Source of the DNA: Paenibacillus peoriae KCTC 3763 | Lineage (GTDB): Bacteria; Bacillota; Bacilli; Paenibacillales; Paenibacillaceae | Direction: 5' to 3' | DNA: 64,000 nt | Assembly (NCBI RefSeq): GCF_000236805.1 | Contig: NZ_AGFX01000041.1 | Coordinates: 434,001-498,000, forward strand | In this document: piece by piece, positions 31,208 through 43,067 of the stretch | How the letters are laid out: the number at the start of each line of letters is the position of its first letter | How positions within the stretch are numbered: position 1 is the stretch's first letter | The notes under the pieces: model-generated | What the model saw: the letters and a program-made list of their open reading frames with translations, nothing else | Database searches by the model: none | Told to the model about the DNA's origin: nothing | Position numbers and translations under genes: made by a program

Positions 31208-32265
31208 CGTGCTCTTCCTCCAGTTCCTCTCGAACCTGCCGATCCGCTTGTTCCCGCCTCTGACATCAGACCTTGCAATAGATCCGGCGTAATGTTCAAC
31301 TGACCGATTTTACCTGCATTTTCTGCAAGCTCCTGGAATGCAATCGCAATCAGCTTATCCGGACTCATATCCATATTGGCCATAGCCTGAAGCACATTCG
31401 GCTCCACATCCTGCAATGATTTCATCACTGCCGTCAGCTCGTAGGCCTTGGCATCGGCTTCCGCCTTTTTATTCGTCACCGTCAGCTCAATCAGCTCACG
31501 TTTTTTCTCCTCCAAGGCCGTGTCAAAGCGCAGCTGCTCCTCCTTCATCTCGCTTTGTTTTTGCTTCACAGAACGCTCTGCATCGAGCTGGGTTTCACGG
31601 ATTTGTCTCTTTTTCGTTTCCACCGCAATTTCCGTGTTCAGCTCATTCTCCTTCACACGCCGCTCCTGCTCAATGGAGGCATTACGACGCTCATACAGCG
31701 CATGATCCGCATTGCGAAGAATTTCCTCTCTCGCCTGCGCCTCCAGTGCTCTCATCGTTTCCTTATTCGGTAAAATCGCCAGGATCGACAGCCCCATGAC
31801 CTCAATCCCCAGCTTTTCCATTTCTGCATGCTGAGCCATATCCTTCGTCATATTTTGCGCCAAACGCTCACTGGACTGAACAGCCTCCTTGAGCGGGACA
31901 CGTTCCAGATACTTTTTGGTAAGTACCTTTGCGATGTTAATCACCCGTTGCGCCAGCTTGCCTGGATCATCTGAAATATGGCGCTTTCCTCTCAGGTCAT
32001 ACGTATAGTTCAAAATCTGCGTCGTTCGCCGATAATCCACAATCCGATAAGTCAGCTGTCCCTGCACCGTCACCGCCTGAAAATCATTCGTCATGTCCTC
32101 AAACATGAACGGCGCATCAATGGAAGAGACAGGCACGACGACGACCGAGGTCGTTGGAGCATAATAATAAAAGGATAATCCGACCCCCTCACGAACCACC
32201 TTACCGTTCTTCACCTTCATCACATACTCACTGGGCTGAAATTTAACAAAATTAAATCCAAACAT
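31204..32265 (-). CDS. SPFH (band 7/flotillin-type) domain protein
   Basis: 353 residues. The first 160 or so form the SPFH/PHB domain (VKFQPSEYVMKVKNGKVVRE, VVVVPVSSIDAPFMFEDMTN), followed by a long charged coiled coil at about 170-280 and a Gly/Ser/Arg-rich tail. There is no transmembrane helix, so it is a soluble or peripheral scaffold-type member. It comes first, coupled to the NAD-kinase-like gene. Role inferred: assembly scaffold for a nucleotide-modifying partner. Confidence 0.85.
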   Translation of the reverse strand: MFGFNFVKFQPSEYVMKVKNGKVVREGVGLSFYYYAPTTSVVVVPVSSIDAPFMFEDMTNDFQAVTVQGQLTYRIVDYRRTTQILNYTYDLRGKRHISDDPGKLAQRVINIAKVLTKKYLERVPLKEAVQSSERLAQNMTKDMAQHAEMEKLGIEVMGLSILAILPNKETMRALEAQAREEILRNADHALYERRNASIEQERRVKENELNTEIAVETKKRQIRETQLDAERSVKQKQSEMKEEQLRFDTALEEKKRELIELTVTNKKAEADAKAYELTAVMKSLQDVEPNVLQAMANMDMSPDKLIAIAFQELAENAGKIGQLNITPDLLQGLMSEAGTSGSAGSRGTGGRAR

Positions 32266-32366
32266 AGTCGCTTCCTCGCTTTCTTTATAGTTTATATTAT
32301 TTTGTTATTATCACTTTGTTATTAACAATAAAGTAGCATACTTTTTCAATAATTTCAATATGACAT

Positions 32367-32427
32367 TTATAAAAAAATAAAGGCCGCTTCCTCTCCGATA
32401 TGCTCGGTTAGAGGAAACAGCCTGATT
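32367..32427 (-). terminator. Terminator of the bacillibactin operon
   Basis: On the minus strand AGGCTGTTTCCTCT pairs with AGAGGAAGCGGCCT around a CCGAGCATATCGG-type loop that itself pairs, followed by TTTATTTTTTTA. It lies about 130 bases past the mbtH-like stop and serves as an end for dhb transcripts. Confidence 0.75.
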
Positions 32428-32559
32428 CGTCTCATTGCCTGTCCTATAAATCTTTAAAAATTGTATTATATTGTAAAAAACTATATTCGGTATCCTATCA
32501 CGGGTCATATAATGAACAACAGTTGTATAGTTGTATAAAGATATGATGGACTCCCCAGA

Positions 32560-32778
32560 TTAGCGGCGAACTGCATCAGCCTTGGGACGCAAGGAATCCG
32601 GTCTCATATCTGTCCAATGAGTGCTGATATAATCCATACACGCCTCACGGCTGTCTGTCTGGTGAACGATCTCCCATCCGGCCGGTACATGCTGGAAATC
32701 AGGCCAGAGTGAATATTGTCCTTCTCCATTCATCAGCACTAAATAACCACCTTCATTCTGCTCAAAAGGGTTAACCAT
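32560..32778 (-). CDS. MbtH-like protein
   Basis: 72 residues: [40 protein letters not shown] and [18 protein letters not shown] carry the conserved Trp and Pro positions of MbtH proteins, small chaperones that bind and activate NRPS adenylation domains. ATG 32778 follows GGAGGAAAACAAACC; a longer frame from 32811 adds 11 residues. It starts 38 bases after the dhbF stop and is the last cistron of the operon. It should stabilise one or both DhbF A domains. Confidence 0.93.
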   Translation of the reverse strand: MVNPFEQNEGGYLVLMNGEGQYSLWPDFQHVPAGWEIVHQTDSREACMDYISTHWTDMRPDSLRPKADAVRR

Positions 32779-32816
32779 GGTTTGTTTTCCTCCTTTCGCT
32801 TGGGGTGTCATTTAAC

Positions 32817-35800
32817 TTAGAAAGCCCGTAGTTTTGCTGCCAGCAGTTGTCCAATGTGAGCCAAAGGTCCCGGCTGGCACAGATCCTTATGGCGGCAATC
32901 TAGTTCATGCTGTTCTAGCTGTCCATCAATATAGGGAAGCCAGGTTTCCGGAGCAATCGGCTCAAACCAATCCGGAATAATGGTAGATCGGAAAAATAAA
33001 ATATCGCCTTTATACCGTCTCGGAACGTATTCTCCCAAGATACGCACAGAATTTACATAAGTATCCTTGAGGTTTAAAATCGTCTCCTCGCTGAGGCTGG
33101 CCAAGGCGCTGCCATCACTTCGCAAGATATGCAGGGCGGTGGAAAGCTGCAAAGGCTCATCATTCAGACTATCCGGATCATAACCACCCAGAGCTAGCAG
33201 AGCGATTAACGCTTCCTCCTCATCTGGCCCTCCCCGTAGCGGCAAATGGTGGCTTGGGTAGGAGTCCAGCATGGTCAGGATCGCAATCGTCTCTCCTTCG
33301 TCTTGAAGCTGTGTCGCTATTGCATGAGCCACATTTCCTCCCAGAGACCATCCCAACAGATGATACGGTCCTTCAGGCTGAACAGTGCGAATATGACGAA
33401 TATAATCGGCTGCCATATCATCCAGCGTCTGCGGCAATTCCTCCTGTCGGGCGATCCCGCGAGCCTGTAAGCCATAAATCGGAAAATCCTTGCCCATGGA
33501 TTGGATCAGGCCCGCATAACACCAGCTTAATCCGCCTGCCGGGTGTACACAGAACAACGGAGCTTGCACTCCGCTTGCCCGCAAAGGAAGCAGCACGTCC
33601 AAAGCCCCTTGACTGGCACCTACGTTCAACTGCTCAGCTAGGCCAGCTACTGTTGGTGCCGCAAAAAGGTTGCCAATGCCCAACTCGATACCCAAGGCCT
33701 CGCGGATTCTACTAATCAGCTTCACAGCCAGCAATGAATGACCGCCCAGATCAAAGAAACCATCATCTATACTGATTCGCTCCATGCCAAGTGTCTCGGC
33801 AAACAAATCACACAGGATTTCCTCCTGTGGCGATCGCGGCCCTCTTCCTCCCCCCGCAGCTATCTGCATGGGAGCAGGTAATGCTTTACGATCCAGCTTG
33901 CCGTTAGGTGTAAGTGGGAGAACGGATATCGTGACAAAAGCTGACGGTATCATATAATCAGGCAAGCTGTTTCCTGCATGCAGCCGAAGTCTGGATGCCT
34001 CCGGTTCACTATCGGATACAGGGACAATATAGGCGACGAGTCGTTTGTCCCCCGGCTGATCTTCGCGGACAACGACCGCTGCCTGAGCCACATCCGCATG
34101 CCGAACCAGCACCGCTTCAATTTCCCCCAGCTCAATGCGAAAACCACGTATTTTGACCTGCTGGTCAGCACGTCCGGCATACTCCAGCGAGCCGTCAGAC
34201 CGCCAGCGGGCCAAGTCACCTGTACGATACATCCGGCTCCCCGGCATACCGTACGGATCGGCTACAAAACGCTCTGCCGTCAAAGCAGGTCTTCCCAAAT
34301 AGCCTTGTGCCAATCCAGCACCGGCGACATATAAATCACCCGTTACACCCGGCGGGACAGGTTGAAGTCGGTGGTCCAGCACATACACTTGCAGGTCGGG
34401 AATGGGACGCCCAATCAGACTGTTCGCTTTGACAGCCACCATATCACGGTCCAACGCAATGTAGCTGACATGTACAGTCGTCTCCGTAATCCCATACATA
34501 TTCACCAAGGTAGGAGCATCGTCTGCATGCCGCTCATACCAAGCAGTCAGCCGGCCCAGTTCCAGGGCCTCGCCGCCAAATACCACATAGCGCAGCGCCA
34601 GCTTTTGCGACAGGACAGGCTGTTCAAGATCAGCCTGCATCAGCTGATAAAAAGCCGAAGGTGTCTGATTGAGCACCGTTACGCCCTCATCTGCCAGCAA
34701 TTGCAGGAATTGCTCCGGAGAACGACTGACAGTATACGGCACAATGACAAGACGGCCTCCATGCAGCAACGGCCCCCAAATTTCCCATACTGAAAAATCA
34801 AACGCATAGGAGTGGAACAAGGTCCATACATCCGACGGGCCAAAATGAAACCAGTCTTGTGTCGAATCGAACAAACGCGCGACATTTTGATGGGGAATAA
34901 CCACACCCTTTGGTTTTCCGGTAGAACCGGATGTATAAATAATATAGGCAGGATGAAGCGGTAACAAAGGTTTCAGGCGATCTGCATCCACCGGGTTCCG
35001 GTCGGGATACGACTTCAGTTCCTTACTGATCTGAGGATCATCCAGCACAATCGGGAATACCGCGCTTGAGACAGGAATTGAGGATATTGTCACCTGAACG
35101 CTGGTAATCATCAGAGCAGGTGAAGCATCCTCCAGCATATATGCGAGACGGTCTGCCGGATAATCAGGATCTAGCGGTAAGTAGGCGGCTCCCGATTTAA
35201 GCACAGCCAGCAATGCAATAACCATATCCAATGACCGGGGAAGCGCCAGCGCCACAATGTGATCTGGACCTGCGCCACGCGCTATCAGCAGATGCGCCAG
35301 CCGATTGGCACGTGCGTTCAATTCCTCATAACTTAGCTGGCTACTCTCGTATGAAACTGCAACAGCCCCCGGGGTACGGGCAGCCTGTTGCTCGAATAAA
35401 ACAGGCAAGCTCGAGGTAGGTGCTTTGTTGAGACAAGTGCTCGCGTTCGTGTTACCGTTCCACTTCACGAGAATTTCGCGCCGTTCCTCTGGTCCCAAAA
35501 TATCCAATGCACCTATTGGTTGTTCTGTATTAGCCACCGCAGCCGCCAATAGCCGCTCCAGCCGTACCTTCATAGCCTCTATTGTTTCCCTTTTAAATAA
35601 ATCGGTATTGTATTCGATCCAGCCCTCGATTCCATCAGGCCGCCCGTCTGCGGTCCGACATTCGCGCAGCTCCACCGTCAGATCAAACTTCGCTGCACCC
35701 ACACTGGCCAACTGCAGCTGAGTTTCCACACCCGGCAATAGCAATTCAGGATCAGGGGTGTTTTGTAAAGCAAGCATCACCTGAAACAATGGATGTCTCG

Positions 35801-38800
35801 ATCTGGAACGTACAGGGTTCAGCATCTCGACAAGCCGCTCAAAAGGTACATCCTGATGTTCATACGCATCCAGACAAGTACGACGGACCCGTTCCAACAG
35901 CTCACGGAAAGTGGGGTCGTCCGATGTGTCGATACGAAGCACCAGCGTGTTGATAAACAAGCCCACGAGTTGATCCAGTCCCTCTACATTGCGTCCCGCT
36001 ATTGGACTGCCCACCGGGATATCCGTCCCTGCTCCCAATCGGGTTAGCAATGCGGCCAGCCCGGCTTGCAGCACCATAAACAGGCTGGCCCGGCCTTCAC
36101 GAGCCAAACGCAGCAACTGCTCATGCAATTCGGGAGCGATCCGCAACGCAACAGTATCTCCCCGGTAGCTGGCCTCGGAAGGACGTGGATAGTCTGCAGG
36201 CAGATCTATTTGATCCGGCAAACCTTTCAATACGTTGTGCCAATAAGCAAGCTGCTTGTTCATCAGACTGCCGATTTCGTTCTCCCTGCCAAGCAGTTCC
36301 TGTTGCCATAGTGCATAATCCGCATATTGTACAGACAGCTTCGGCAACATCGGTGCCATACTTTCAGCATGTGCGGATTGTTCCGCATGTGCATAACGCT
36401 CGATGTGCATAGCATAGGCTGTAGCCAAATCACGTGTGAGTGCATTCAGCGACCAGCCATCTCCGGCAATATGGTGCAGCAGCACGAGCAGCACATGCTG
36501 GTCAGCAGACAGCGTGAACAGTTCGGTCCGCAAAGCCGGCTCCGCTGCAAGATCAAAGCAGTAACGGGACCCTTCTGCAAGTAAAAGTGGCAGCTCTGCC
36601 TCACAGATATTCGTCACACGGAGTACAGGACAAGCTTGCTGTGTATCCAGAATGACCTGCTGTGATACCCCTTGCACATCTGGAAAAATCGTACGCAGCG
36701 TCTCATGACGGGCTACGACGTCTCCCAGAGCGGCTTGAAGTGCCTCCACATTTACATCCCCCGACATACGGATAACGAGGGGGATATTATATGTAGGGCT
36801 TGGTCCTTCCATCCGATGCAGGAACCATAATCGGCTCTGGGCGAAGGAGAGGGGAATACGCTGTGGACGCACAGCCGGAAGCAATGAGGGTCTTAAACTC
36901 TGTCCATGATCCAGTTGTTCCGCAAAGCTGGCAACCGTAGGCGTTTCAAACAGGCTGCCTAAACTCATCTCTACCCCGAATACCTCCCGGATTCGGGCCA
37001 TCAAGCGTGCACCAAGCAGCGAGTGACCGCCCAGATCAAAGAAACTGTCATCAATACCGACTTTCGGCAGTCCCAGCACTTCTGAAAACAAGTCACACAG
37101 CATAGCTTCCTGCGGTGTTCTGGGAGTACGAACGTGGAGAAGCTTATCCATAACAGGGGCAGGCAATGCCTTACGATCCAGCTTGCCATTGGGCATGAGC
37201 GGCAGGTTCTCCAGCAGCACAAACGCTGAAGGCACCATATAATCGGGCAGACTCGCAGCGGCATGTTCACGCAACGCCAGTGAATGCAAACGATGAGGTG
37301 ATGAGCCAGGGCCCCCCTTTGCCTTTTGGTATCCAACAGGTTCGCCAGATGCTTTTTGTTCGTTAGGTGCTTTTTGTTCGGATTGCCCGCTTTGTCCCGA
37401 TGGTCTATCCGGCTCCTGCTGCATAGTCTCAATCCCGGCTCCGGCAAGCACCGGCGTCGCTGCGGCAGCGGTCGGTACGATATAGGCAACCAGCCGCTGA
37501 TCGCCCTCGCGGTCCTCACGGACAATCACAGCAACCCGAGCTACATCGGGATGCCGCGCCAAAACGGCTTCAATTTCACCCAGTTCTACGCGGAAACCGC
37601 GAATTTTAATCTGGTGGTCCGCGCGCCCCCCGTATTCAAGAGAACCGTCCCATCTCCAGCGGGCCAAATCTCCAGTTCGATACATGCGGCTTCCCGGAGG
37701 ACCAAATGGATTGGCTACAAAACGCTCCGCTGTCAAATCCGGGCGGCCGTAATATCCCCGGGCCAGCCCATCCCCGGCAATGTACAGGTCCCCTGTTACC
37801 CCAACCGGAACTGCTTGCAGACTACTGTCAAGCACATAAACCTGCGTATTGCGGATCGGTCTGCCGATAGCTGGTGTTCCCGTGTCCTCTTTTTCGATGG
37901 AAGCTGCAGTAGACCAAATCGTCGTTTCGGTAGGACCGTACAGATTCGTAATGCGGCAATTCAGATGTTGGAGTGCACGCAGCAATTCCTCAGGCAGAGC
38001 CTCGCCTCCAACCAGCACCCGCAAGCCCCGAATTGCTTCTGGGTGTTCGGTTGCCAGCACATGCCATAGCGTAGGCGTCGCCTGCATCAGCGTAGGCTGT
38101 GAACGGTTAATCAGCTCGGCCATAGCAGACGGCTCCTGAACGGTTTCTTTCCGGGCAATCATCAGTTGCGCACCATTCAGCAAGGGCAAATAGATTTCCA
38201 GCCCGGAGATATCAAAGGATATCGTCGTAACCGCCAGCAATCGATCCTGTTCATGCAACGCGAATTGATCCTGCATGGCGAGCAAAAAATTCGTCAGGCT
38301 CTTGAAAGTAATAACGACTCCCTTCGGCTTGCCCGTTGAGCCGGAGGTATAAATAATATACGCGGGATGGTCGCTAGATAGAGGCTGAGCCCGTTCACGG
38401 TCCGTAGGATTCGTATCCGGATAGGCTGTGTAACATTCATTGCTGTGTCCGTGCAAAACGCCTGCCAAATCCTCTTTGCCACTGCCTCCATCCAGAAGCA
38501 TACGCGGTACAGAAATATCTGCCGGAATGCGATCCGCTACCTGGGCATTGGTTAAAATGCAGACTGGAGACGCATGCTCCAGCACATAGGCAACACGGTC
38601 CTGCGGATAATCAGGGTCCAGTGGAACATAGGCCGCGCCCGTTTTAAGCACAGCCAGCATCCCTATAACCATGTTAACGGAGCGCGGGAGCATCAGGGCA
38701 ACGGCCTGCTCAGGCCCTGTTCCATGAGCAATCAGCCAATGGGCCAATCGGTTCGCCCGCTGATTCAGTTCCTTATAGCTAAGTACCATGTCGTTGTCAC

Positions 38801-40268
38801 ATTCCACAGCTACAGCATCACAGCTAAGTTCCGCCTGCAGCTGGAGCATTTCCTGCAGGGAAGCGACCGGCAACGGACGGGAAGAACGATTCCAGTCCTC
38901 CAGTATAAGCTGACGCTCCGCAGGCAGCAGGAGGCCGATTTGTCCAATCGGCCGATCTGGCTCCGAAGCTGCGACCTCTGTAAGCAACTGCAAGAAACGC
39001 TGTTGATGCTCTTCTATTTCCCGTTTGCTATACATAGCAGGGTTGGCATCCAAATCTATGCGCAATCCCGATCCGTCCGACCTGTCATAGACATTCAAGG
39101 ACAGATCATCCACCGGGCCTGCCGACAGGTTATGTGTAGTTCCGCGAGAACCGCCAAAATCCAACTCATAGTCAAATGGCATAATATTGACCAGCGGACC
39201 GAACAGTCTTCTGTTTTCACTAAGCAAGCGCAGATCACGCCGCAGCTCCTCATGCCTGTATTTTGCATGACGTCTTATCTCACGCAACTCCTGCACCAAT
39301 TGGCGGAGCAATGTGGATACATTCATTCCTGGCTGAACGGACAAACGCAGTGGCAGCAAATTCATTACCATACCCGGCACACGGAGCGAGGCTGAGCCCA
39401 CCCGGTTCATCATCGGCAAACCAAATATAACGTCTTGTGTACCTGTGAGCCGGTGGATATAAATAGCCATTGCCGCCAAAATTAAATCCGGCCAGCTCAC
39501 CTTGAGACGTTCCGCAGCCATTCGAAGATGATCACGCTCCGCAGAGGTAACGTATGCTGTATGGCGTATGAACCCTCCATCCGTCACTTCTTTCGAAGCT
39601 GCATGCTTGGTGGTTCTCGTCGCATTGTCTGCCAAACTCACCACCTCGAACCCATCAGCAAAGCGTTTGTTCCAAAATTCACGCTCCTGCCCAAACATCT
39701 CCGAGGCGCAATAGGCCGAATCTTCCTCTAACAGTTGGCTAAGCGGTGGAAAGCGGCCCTCTTCGTCAAAGCGGCCTTCCGCCAAAGATGTGTACAGTTG
39801 AGCCACCCGCTGTGCTATGAGCGAAAAGCCAAAGCCATCCAATGCAATATGATGAACACGCTGATACCAGAAAAATCGATGATGGCCTGCCCGGAACAAT
39901 GCCTGTGTAAACAGCGGCCCGTGGGTAAGATCAATCGGCTTGAGCAAATCATCCCTCATCCAGTCTTCAGCAGCTTTACGGGGATCAGAAACTGCGCTCA
40001 CATCGATTTGGTGCAGCGTCCATTCCCGCGAAGGCTGAATCACCTGCCAGGGTCCATCCTCATCCTCTCCGAACCGCAAATGCAGTGATTCAGCCTCGTC
40101 CACCGTGCGGCGAAGTGCTTCCTTAAAGCAAATGAGATCGACTGGCCCGAGAATTTCAACGTATTCACCAGTATTATAGGCCGGATTTTGCAAATCCATC
40201 TGCTGGGCAAACCAAATACCCGCTTGCGCTCCCGACAAAGGAAGACGAATATTCTGATGCTTGAGCAT
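32817..40268 (-). CDS. dhbF: DhbF, bacillibactin non-ribosomal peptide synthetase (Gly and Thr modules, TE)
   Basis: 2483 residues, domain order C-A-T-C-A-T-TE. C1 has HHIALDG at 139-145; A1 has [11 protein letters not shown] near 643; T1 LGGHSL near 1079; C2 HHIAGDG near 1268; A2 [11 protein letters not shown] near 1779; T2 near 2174; TE GWSLGG near 2308. Specificity residues read D-I-L-Q-L-G-L-I-W for A1 (glycine) and D-F-W-N-V-G-M-V-H for A2 (threonine), as in B. subtilis DhbF. It takes 2,3-dihydroxybenzoate from DhbB and makes the cyclic trimer of DHB-Gly-Thr. A1 carries an unusual Gln/Lys/Glu/Ser/Gly-rich insertion of about 50 residues near 940-1000. Confidence 0.96.
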   Translation of the reverse strand: MLKHQNIRLPLSGAQAGIWFAQQMDLQNPAYNTGEYVEILGPVDLICFKEALRRTVDEAESLHLRFGEDEDGPWQVIQPSREWTLHQIDVSAVSDPRKAAEDWMRDDLLKPIDLTHGPLFTQALFRAGHHRFFWYQRVHHIALDGFGFSLIAQRVAQLYTSLAEGRFDEEGRFPPLSQLLEEDSAYCASEMFGQEREFWNKRFADGFEVVSLADNATRTTKHAASKEVTDGGFIRHTAYVTSAERDHLRMAAERLKVSWPDLILAAMAIYIHRLTGTQDVIFGLPMMNRVGSASLRVPGMVMNLLPLRLSVQPGMNVSTLLRQLVQELREIRRHAKYRHEELRRDLRLLSENRRLFGPLVNIMPFDYELDFGGSRGTTHNLSAGPVDDLSLNVYDRSDGSGLRIDLDANPAMYSKREIEEHQQRFLQLLTEVAASEPDRPIGQIGLLLPAERQLILEDWNRSSRPLPVASLQEMLQLQAELSCDAVAVECDNDMVLSYKELNQRANRLAHWLIAHGTGPEQAVALMLPRSVNMVIGMLAVLKTGAAYVPLDPDYPQDRVAYVLEHASPVCILTNAQVADRIPADISVPRMLLDGGSGKEDLAGVLHGHSNECYTAYPDTNPTDRERAQPLSSDHPAYIIYTSGSTGKPKGVVITFKSLTNFLLAMQDQFALHEQDRLLAVTTISFDISGLEIYLPLLNGAQLMIARKETVQEPSAMAELINRSQPTLMQATPTLWHVLATEHPEAIRGLRVLVGGEALPEELLRALQHLNCRITNLYGPTETTIWSTAASIEKEDTGTPAIGRPIRNTQVYVLDSSLQAVPVGVTGDLYIAGDGLARGYYGRPDLTAERFVANPFGPPGSRMYRTGDLARWRWDGSLEYGGRADHQIKIRGFRVELGEIEAVLARHPDVARVAVIVREDREGDQRLVAYIVPTAAAATPVLAGAGIETMQQEPDRPSGQSGQSEQKAPNEQKASGEPVGYQKAKGGPGSSPHRLHSLALREHAAASLPDYMVPSAFVLLENLPLMPNGKLDRKALPAPVMDKLLHVRTPRTPQEAMLCDLFSEVLGLPKVGIDDSFFDLGGHSLLGARLMARIREVFGVEMSLGSLFETPTVASFAEQLDHGQSLRPSLLPAVRPQRIPLSFAQSRLWFLHRMEGPSPTYNIPLVIRMSGDVNVEALQAALGDVVARHETLRTIFPDVQGVSQQVILDTQQACPVLRVTNICEAELPLLLAEGSRYCFDLAAEPALRTELFTLSADQHVLLVLLHHIAGDGWSLNALTRDLATAYAMHIERYAHAEQSAHAESMAPMLPKLSVQYADYALWQQELLGRENEIGSLMNKQLAYWHNVLKGLPDQIDLPADYPRPSEASYRGDTVALRIAPELHEQLLRLAREGRASLFMVLQAGLAALLTRLGAGTDIPVGSPIAGRNVEGLDQLVGLFINTLVLRIDTSDDPTFRELLERVRRTCLDAYEHQDVPFERLVEMLNPVRSRSRHPLFQVMLALQNTPDPELLLPGVETQLQLASVGAAKFDLTVELRECRTADGRPDGIEGWIEYNTDLFKRETIEAMKVRLERLLAAAVANTEQPIGALDILGPEERREILVKWNGNTNASTCLNKAPTSSLPVLFEQQAARTPGAVAVSYESSQLSYEELNARANRLAHLLIARGAGPDHIVALALPRSLDMVIALLAVLKSGAAYLPLDPDYPADRLAYMLEDASPALMITSVQVTISSIPVSSAVFPIVLDDPQISKELKSYPDRNPVDADRLKPLLPLHPAYIIYTSGSTGKPKGVVIPHQNVARLFDSTQDWFHFGPSDVWTLFHSYAFDFSVWEIWGPLLHGGRLVIVPYTVSRSPEQFLQLLADEGVTVLNQTPSAFYQLMQADLEQPVLSQKLALRYVVFGGEALELGRLTAWYERHADDAPTLVNMYGITETTVHVSYIALDRDMVAVKANSLIGRPIPDLQVYVLDHRLQPVPPGVTGDLYVAGAGLAQGYLGRPALTAERFVADPYGMPGSRMYRTGDLARWRSDGSLEYAGRADQQVKIRGFRIELGEIEAVLVRHADVAQAAVVVREDQPGDKRLVAYIVPVSDSEPEASRLRLHAGNSLPDYMIPSAFVTISVLPLTPNGKLDRKALPAPMQIAAGGGRGPRSPQEEILCDLFAETLGMERISIDDGFFDLGGHSLLAVKLISRIREALGIELGIGNLFAAPTVAGLAEQLNVGASQGALDVLLPLRASGVQAPLFCVHPAGGLSWCYAGLIQSMGKDFPIYGLQARGIARQEELPQTLDDMAADYIRHIRTVQPEGPYHLLGWSLGGNVAHAIATQLQDEGETIAILTMLDSYPSHHLPLRGGPDEEEALIALLALGGYDPDSLNDEPLQLSTALHILRSDGSALASLSEETILNLKDTYVNSVRILGEYVPRRYKGDILFFRSTIIPDWFEPIAPETWLPYIDGQLEQHELDCRHKDLCQPGPLAHIGQLLAAKLRAF

Positions 40269-40282
40269 ATATAAATCCTCCT

Positions 40283-41332
40283 TTACAGAGAAAAATAGTC
40301 AATATTGGGAATCACCTGCCTGGTTCGTGAAGATAATAGCTTCCACCAATCAGCAAGTGTCGGACGTTCAGCCAACTCTACGAACGTCACCTTTGCCCCG
40401 TAGCGGCGCCATTTTTCCACAAGACTCATCATACGAATCGAATCCATTCCCCGATCCATCAGATTATCGTCAGCAGCCAATCCTTCCGGTGATTCCTGCA
40501 GCAATCCTGCAACCTGCTCGCGTATCAATTGTTCAGTTAACTGCAAAGCAGCAGTCACTTCCTTTTCGGCAGTTGCCGACTTTGAAGCCTTTGCCGTGCT
40601 TGCGCTTTCATCAAGCTTCTGGTCTACTATGCCTGTCTGAGCTGTAGCCATCTTGCCGCTTTGCGCCTGAGCATCTTCCGTTGCTGACCCCTTCGCAGTC
40701 TCCAACTCGTCAATTAAAGGGGCAGTCAGCATCGTAACCGCACAGCGCTCGGCCGCGTAAGTCAAGGCCATTTTGTGGTATTCCAGTGAAAAGTCCCCCA
40801 AGGCGTCAGCTACAAAAAAAGGCTGTATATCCTTCATAAAGGCCTCGGTCGCGGTCATTAGACAGCCAATATGTGCGTAAATACCGGTAATCATGATCTG
40901 ATCGCGATGATATTGCCGCAAGATATCGTCTAAATTGGTTTTTTGAAATGCGCTATACCTCCATTTCGTCAAAACTATATCCTGATCCGAAGGGGCAAGC
41001 TCGTTCACAATCTCCTTTTGAATAGGTCCATCATCCATCCCCTTACCCCAAAAATCCTGCTGTAGCCCCCTTTTCTCCGGAGCCTGACCTCCCGGCTGCG
41101 CCGAATAGATTACAGGTATCCCAAGCTGCTGACAGCGGCTTTTCAACAGCTGGATGTTAGCAATCAACTCCTTGACCGGAGATTGTCCAGCCTCAAAAGC
41201 GGTAACAAAATATTGCTGCATATCATGAATCAACAGCACTGCACGTTCAGGATCAGGCCGCCATGCCACTTTATTTTGGGGTAAATCCGAAGCACTCGGC
41301 ATCGGATAAGCTGAAATTGGAGGAATAGCCAT
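40283..41332 (-). CDS. dhbB: DhbB, isochorismatase/aryl carrier protein
   Basis: 349 residues. The N-terminal isochorismatase (about 1-215) has [10 protein letters not shown] and the active-site Cys in [16 protein letters not shown]. The C-terminal aryl carrier domain (about 275-345) has the phosphopantetheine Ser in [14 protein letters not shown]. The linker between them (about 215-275) is longer and more Ala/Ser/Thr/Lys-rich than in B. subtilis DhbB (312 residues). It hydrolyses isochorismate and then carries activated DHB. ATG 41332 ([12 protein letters not shown]) is seven bases after AAAGGAAG. It precedes dhbF by 14 bases. Confidence 0.95.
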   Translation of the reverse strand: MAIPPISAYPMPSASDLPQNKVAWRPDPERAVLLIHDMQQYFVTAFEAGQSPVKELIANIQLLKSRCQQLGIPVIYSAQPGGQAPEKRGLQQDFWGKGMDDGPIQKEIVNELAPSDQDIVLTKWRYSAFQKTNLDDILRQYHRDQIMITGIYAHIGCLMTATEAFMKDIQPFFVADALGDFSLEYHKMALTYAAERCAVTMLTAPLIDELETAKGSATEDAQAQSGKMATAQTGIVDQKLDESASTAKASKSATAEKEVTAALQLTEQLIREQVAGLLQESPEGLAADDNLMDRGMDSIRMMSLVEKWRRYGAKVTFVELAERPTLADWWKLLSSRTRQVIPNIDYFSL

Positions 41333-41408
41333 CATATCGCTTCCTTTCATTTTTCGATTCATTCCGTGTCCTTGTCTTGCTTTATGTGTTCTTGCTCATC
41401 GTTAGGCC

Positions 41409-43037
41409 TCAATGCAGTTCAGGTGCAGAGGATATCTGCTGTGTAATCATTTCCCGTAATGCTTTTTTACTAACCTTGCCTACACTGGTCTGTGGAAACA
41501 CTGATATAAACTCAATTCTGTCAGGAATTTTGTAAGCCGCCAAACCACGTTCACGCAGAAAATTCTTCAACTCCGTCACGGTCGGCACCATCTCATATGG
41601 GATAATAAAAGCGCAGGAGCGTTCACCCAAATATTCGTCAGGCATGGCTACAATCGCTGCATCATGCACACCTGGATGGGCCAGCAAATGATTTTCAATC
41701 TCCTCAGCTGCCACCTTCTCCCCGCCCCGGTTAATTTGATCTTTGGCTCGGCCTTCGACAATCACATTACCGTCGGGGCTCAACCTCACCAAATCGCCCG
41801 TACGATAAAATCCATCCCGCGTAAATGCTCTTGCATTATGCTGATCCGCCTTATAATAACCCCGAATCGTGTAAGGTCCGCGTGTAAGCAAATGGCCTAG
41901 CTCTCCCGGTACCACTTCCTTGTCCTCATCATCCAATATTTTAATTTCATCGTCGATTGAAATGGGACGTCCCTGAGTTGCTACAATGATATCCTCCGGA
42001 TCATCCAGTCTGGTATAATTGACCAGCCCCTCCGCCATACCAAACACCTGTTGCAGGGTACACCCGAGTTCCGGCTTGATCCGACGAGCAGCCTCCTCAC
42101 TGAATTTGGCTCCCCCTACTTGAAGCACCTGGAGACTGGACAAATCACAGCTTCTCGACGAAGCACTATCAAGCCATACCAGCGCAAGCGGCGGGACCAA
42201 AGCAGTAATCGTCACCTGCTCCTGTTCAATCAATGGAAAGGCATCATCTGGACTCGGCGTAGGCGCAAGTACAATTTTAGCTCCCGCGTATAAGGCTCCG
42301 AAGACACCCGGAGAACTGAGCGGGTAATTGTGAGCCATGGGAAGCGCGGCTAAATACACGCTATTTTCATCCAGACCACATATTTCAACACTGCCTCGCA
42401 GACTGTAAATATAATCATCGTGTGTCCTTGGAATCAGCTTGGGCAAGCCTGTACTCCCACCGGAAAGCTGGAGAAAGGCAATATCCCCCGAAAGCACCTG
42501 GGGTAACGACTGATCGGGCTGGATATACAATCCGGATAGAGCCGTAAATTCCTGCGGCTTGCCCACAACAATGACATGACGCAGGGTTGCCGCTTTGGCT
42601 TGTACCTCTCTGGCCAGTCCACGATAATCAAAGCCCGAATATACATCTGGAATGATATAAGCAACCGCCTCGGAAAATTCAGCAAAATAGGCAATCTCGC
42701 TACTGCGATGAGCCGGAAGCGAGAATATGGGCAGCGCTCCCAATCTGAACAGCGCAAAACATACTTCAAAAAACTCCGTGATATTCGGCAACTGAACGAT
42801 GACCCGATCCGTCTGTCTAATTCCCAACTGGTAAAATCCGGCTGCCAGACGATCTACTTTTTCGTCCAATTCGCGGTAGCTTGTACTTTTTCGACCGTCC
42901 GTCACTGCGATTCGGTCACCTTGCGATCCCGCACGCTTCCGCAGCATTTCTCCAAAGGTCACTCCCTCCCAGTAGCCTGCCTTTCGGTAACGCTCGGCAA
43001 ATTCCTGCGGCCATGTAGGGCATCCGGGCAACATCAT
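41409..43037 (-). CDS. dhbE: DhbE, 2,3-dihydroxybenzoate-AMP ligase
   Basis: 542 residues, one acyl-adenylate-forming domain. [20 protein letters not shown] is the A3 loop (GGSTGLPK), [14 protein letters not shown] the A7 motif, and [20 protein letters not shown] the A8 hinge. Ends [11 protein letters not shown]. It adenylates DHB and loads the carrier domain of DhbB. ATG 43037 follows GAGGAGG. Third gene of the operon. Confidence 0.96.
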   Translation of the reverse strand: MMLPGCPTWPQEFAERYRKAGYWEGVTFGEMLRKRAGSQGDRIAVTDGRKSTSYRELDEKVDRLAAGFYQLGIRQTDRVIVQLPNITEFFEVCFALFRLGALPIFSLPAHRSSEIAYFAEFSEAVAYIIPDVYSGFDYRGLAREVQAKAATLRHVIVVGKPQEFTALSGLYIQPDQSLPQVLSGDIAFLQLSGGSTGLPKLIPRTHDDYIYSLRGSVEICGLDENSVYLAALPMAHNYPLSSPGVFGALYAGAKIVLAPTPSPDDAFPLIEQEQVTITALVPPLALVWLDSASSRSCDLSSLQVLQVGGAKFSEEAARRIKPELGCTLQQVFGMAEGLVNYTRLDDPEDIIVATQGRPISIDDEIKILDDEDKEVVPGELGHLLTRGPYTIRGYYKADQHNARAFTRDGFYRTGDLVRLSPDGNVIVEGRAKDQINRGGEKVAAEEIENHLLAHPGVHDAAIVAMPDEYLGERSCAFIIPYEMVPTVTELKNFLRERGLAAYKIPDRIEFISVFPQTSVGKVSKKALREMITQQISSAPELH

Positions 43038-43067
43038 GATATTCCTCCTCTTTCTGTGTCGTACTCT

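Noticed and set aside
37326-38069. Long plus-strand open frame opposite dhbF
   Set aside because: It is antisense to a conserved adenylation domain with full motifs; the composition is that of a shadow frame.
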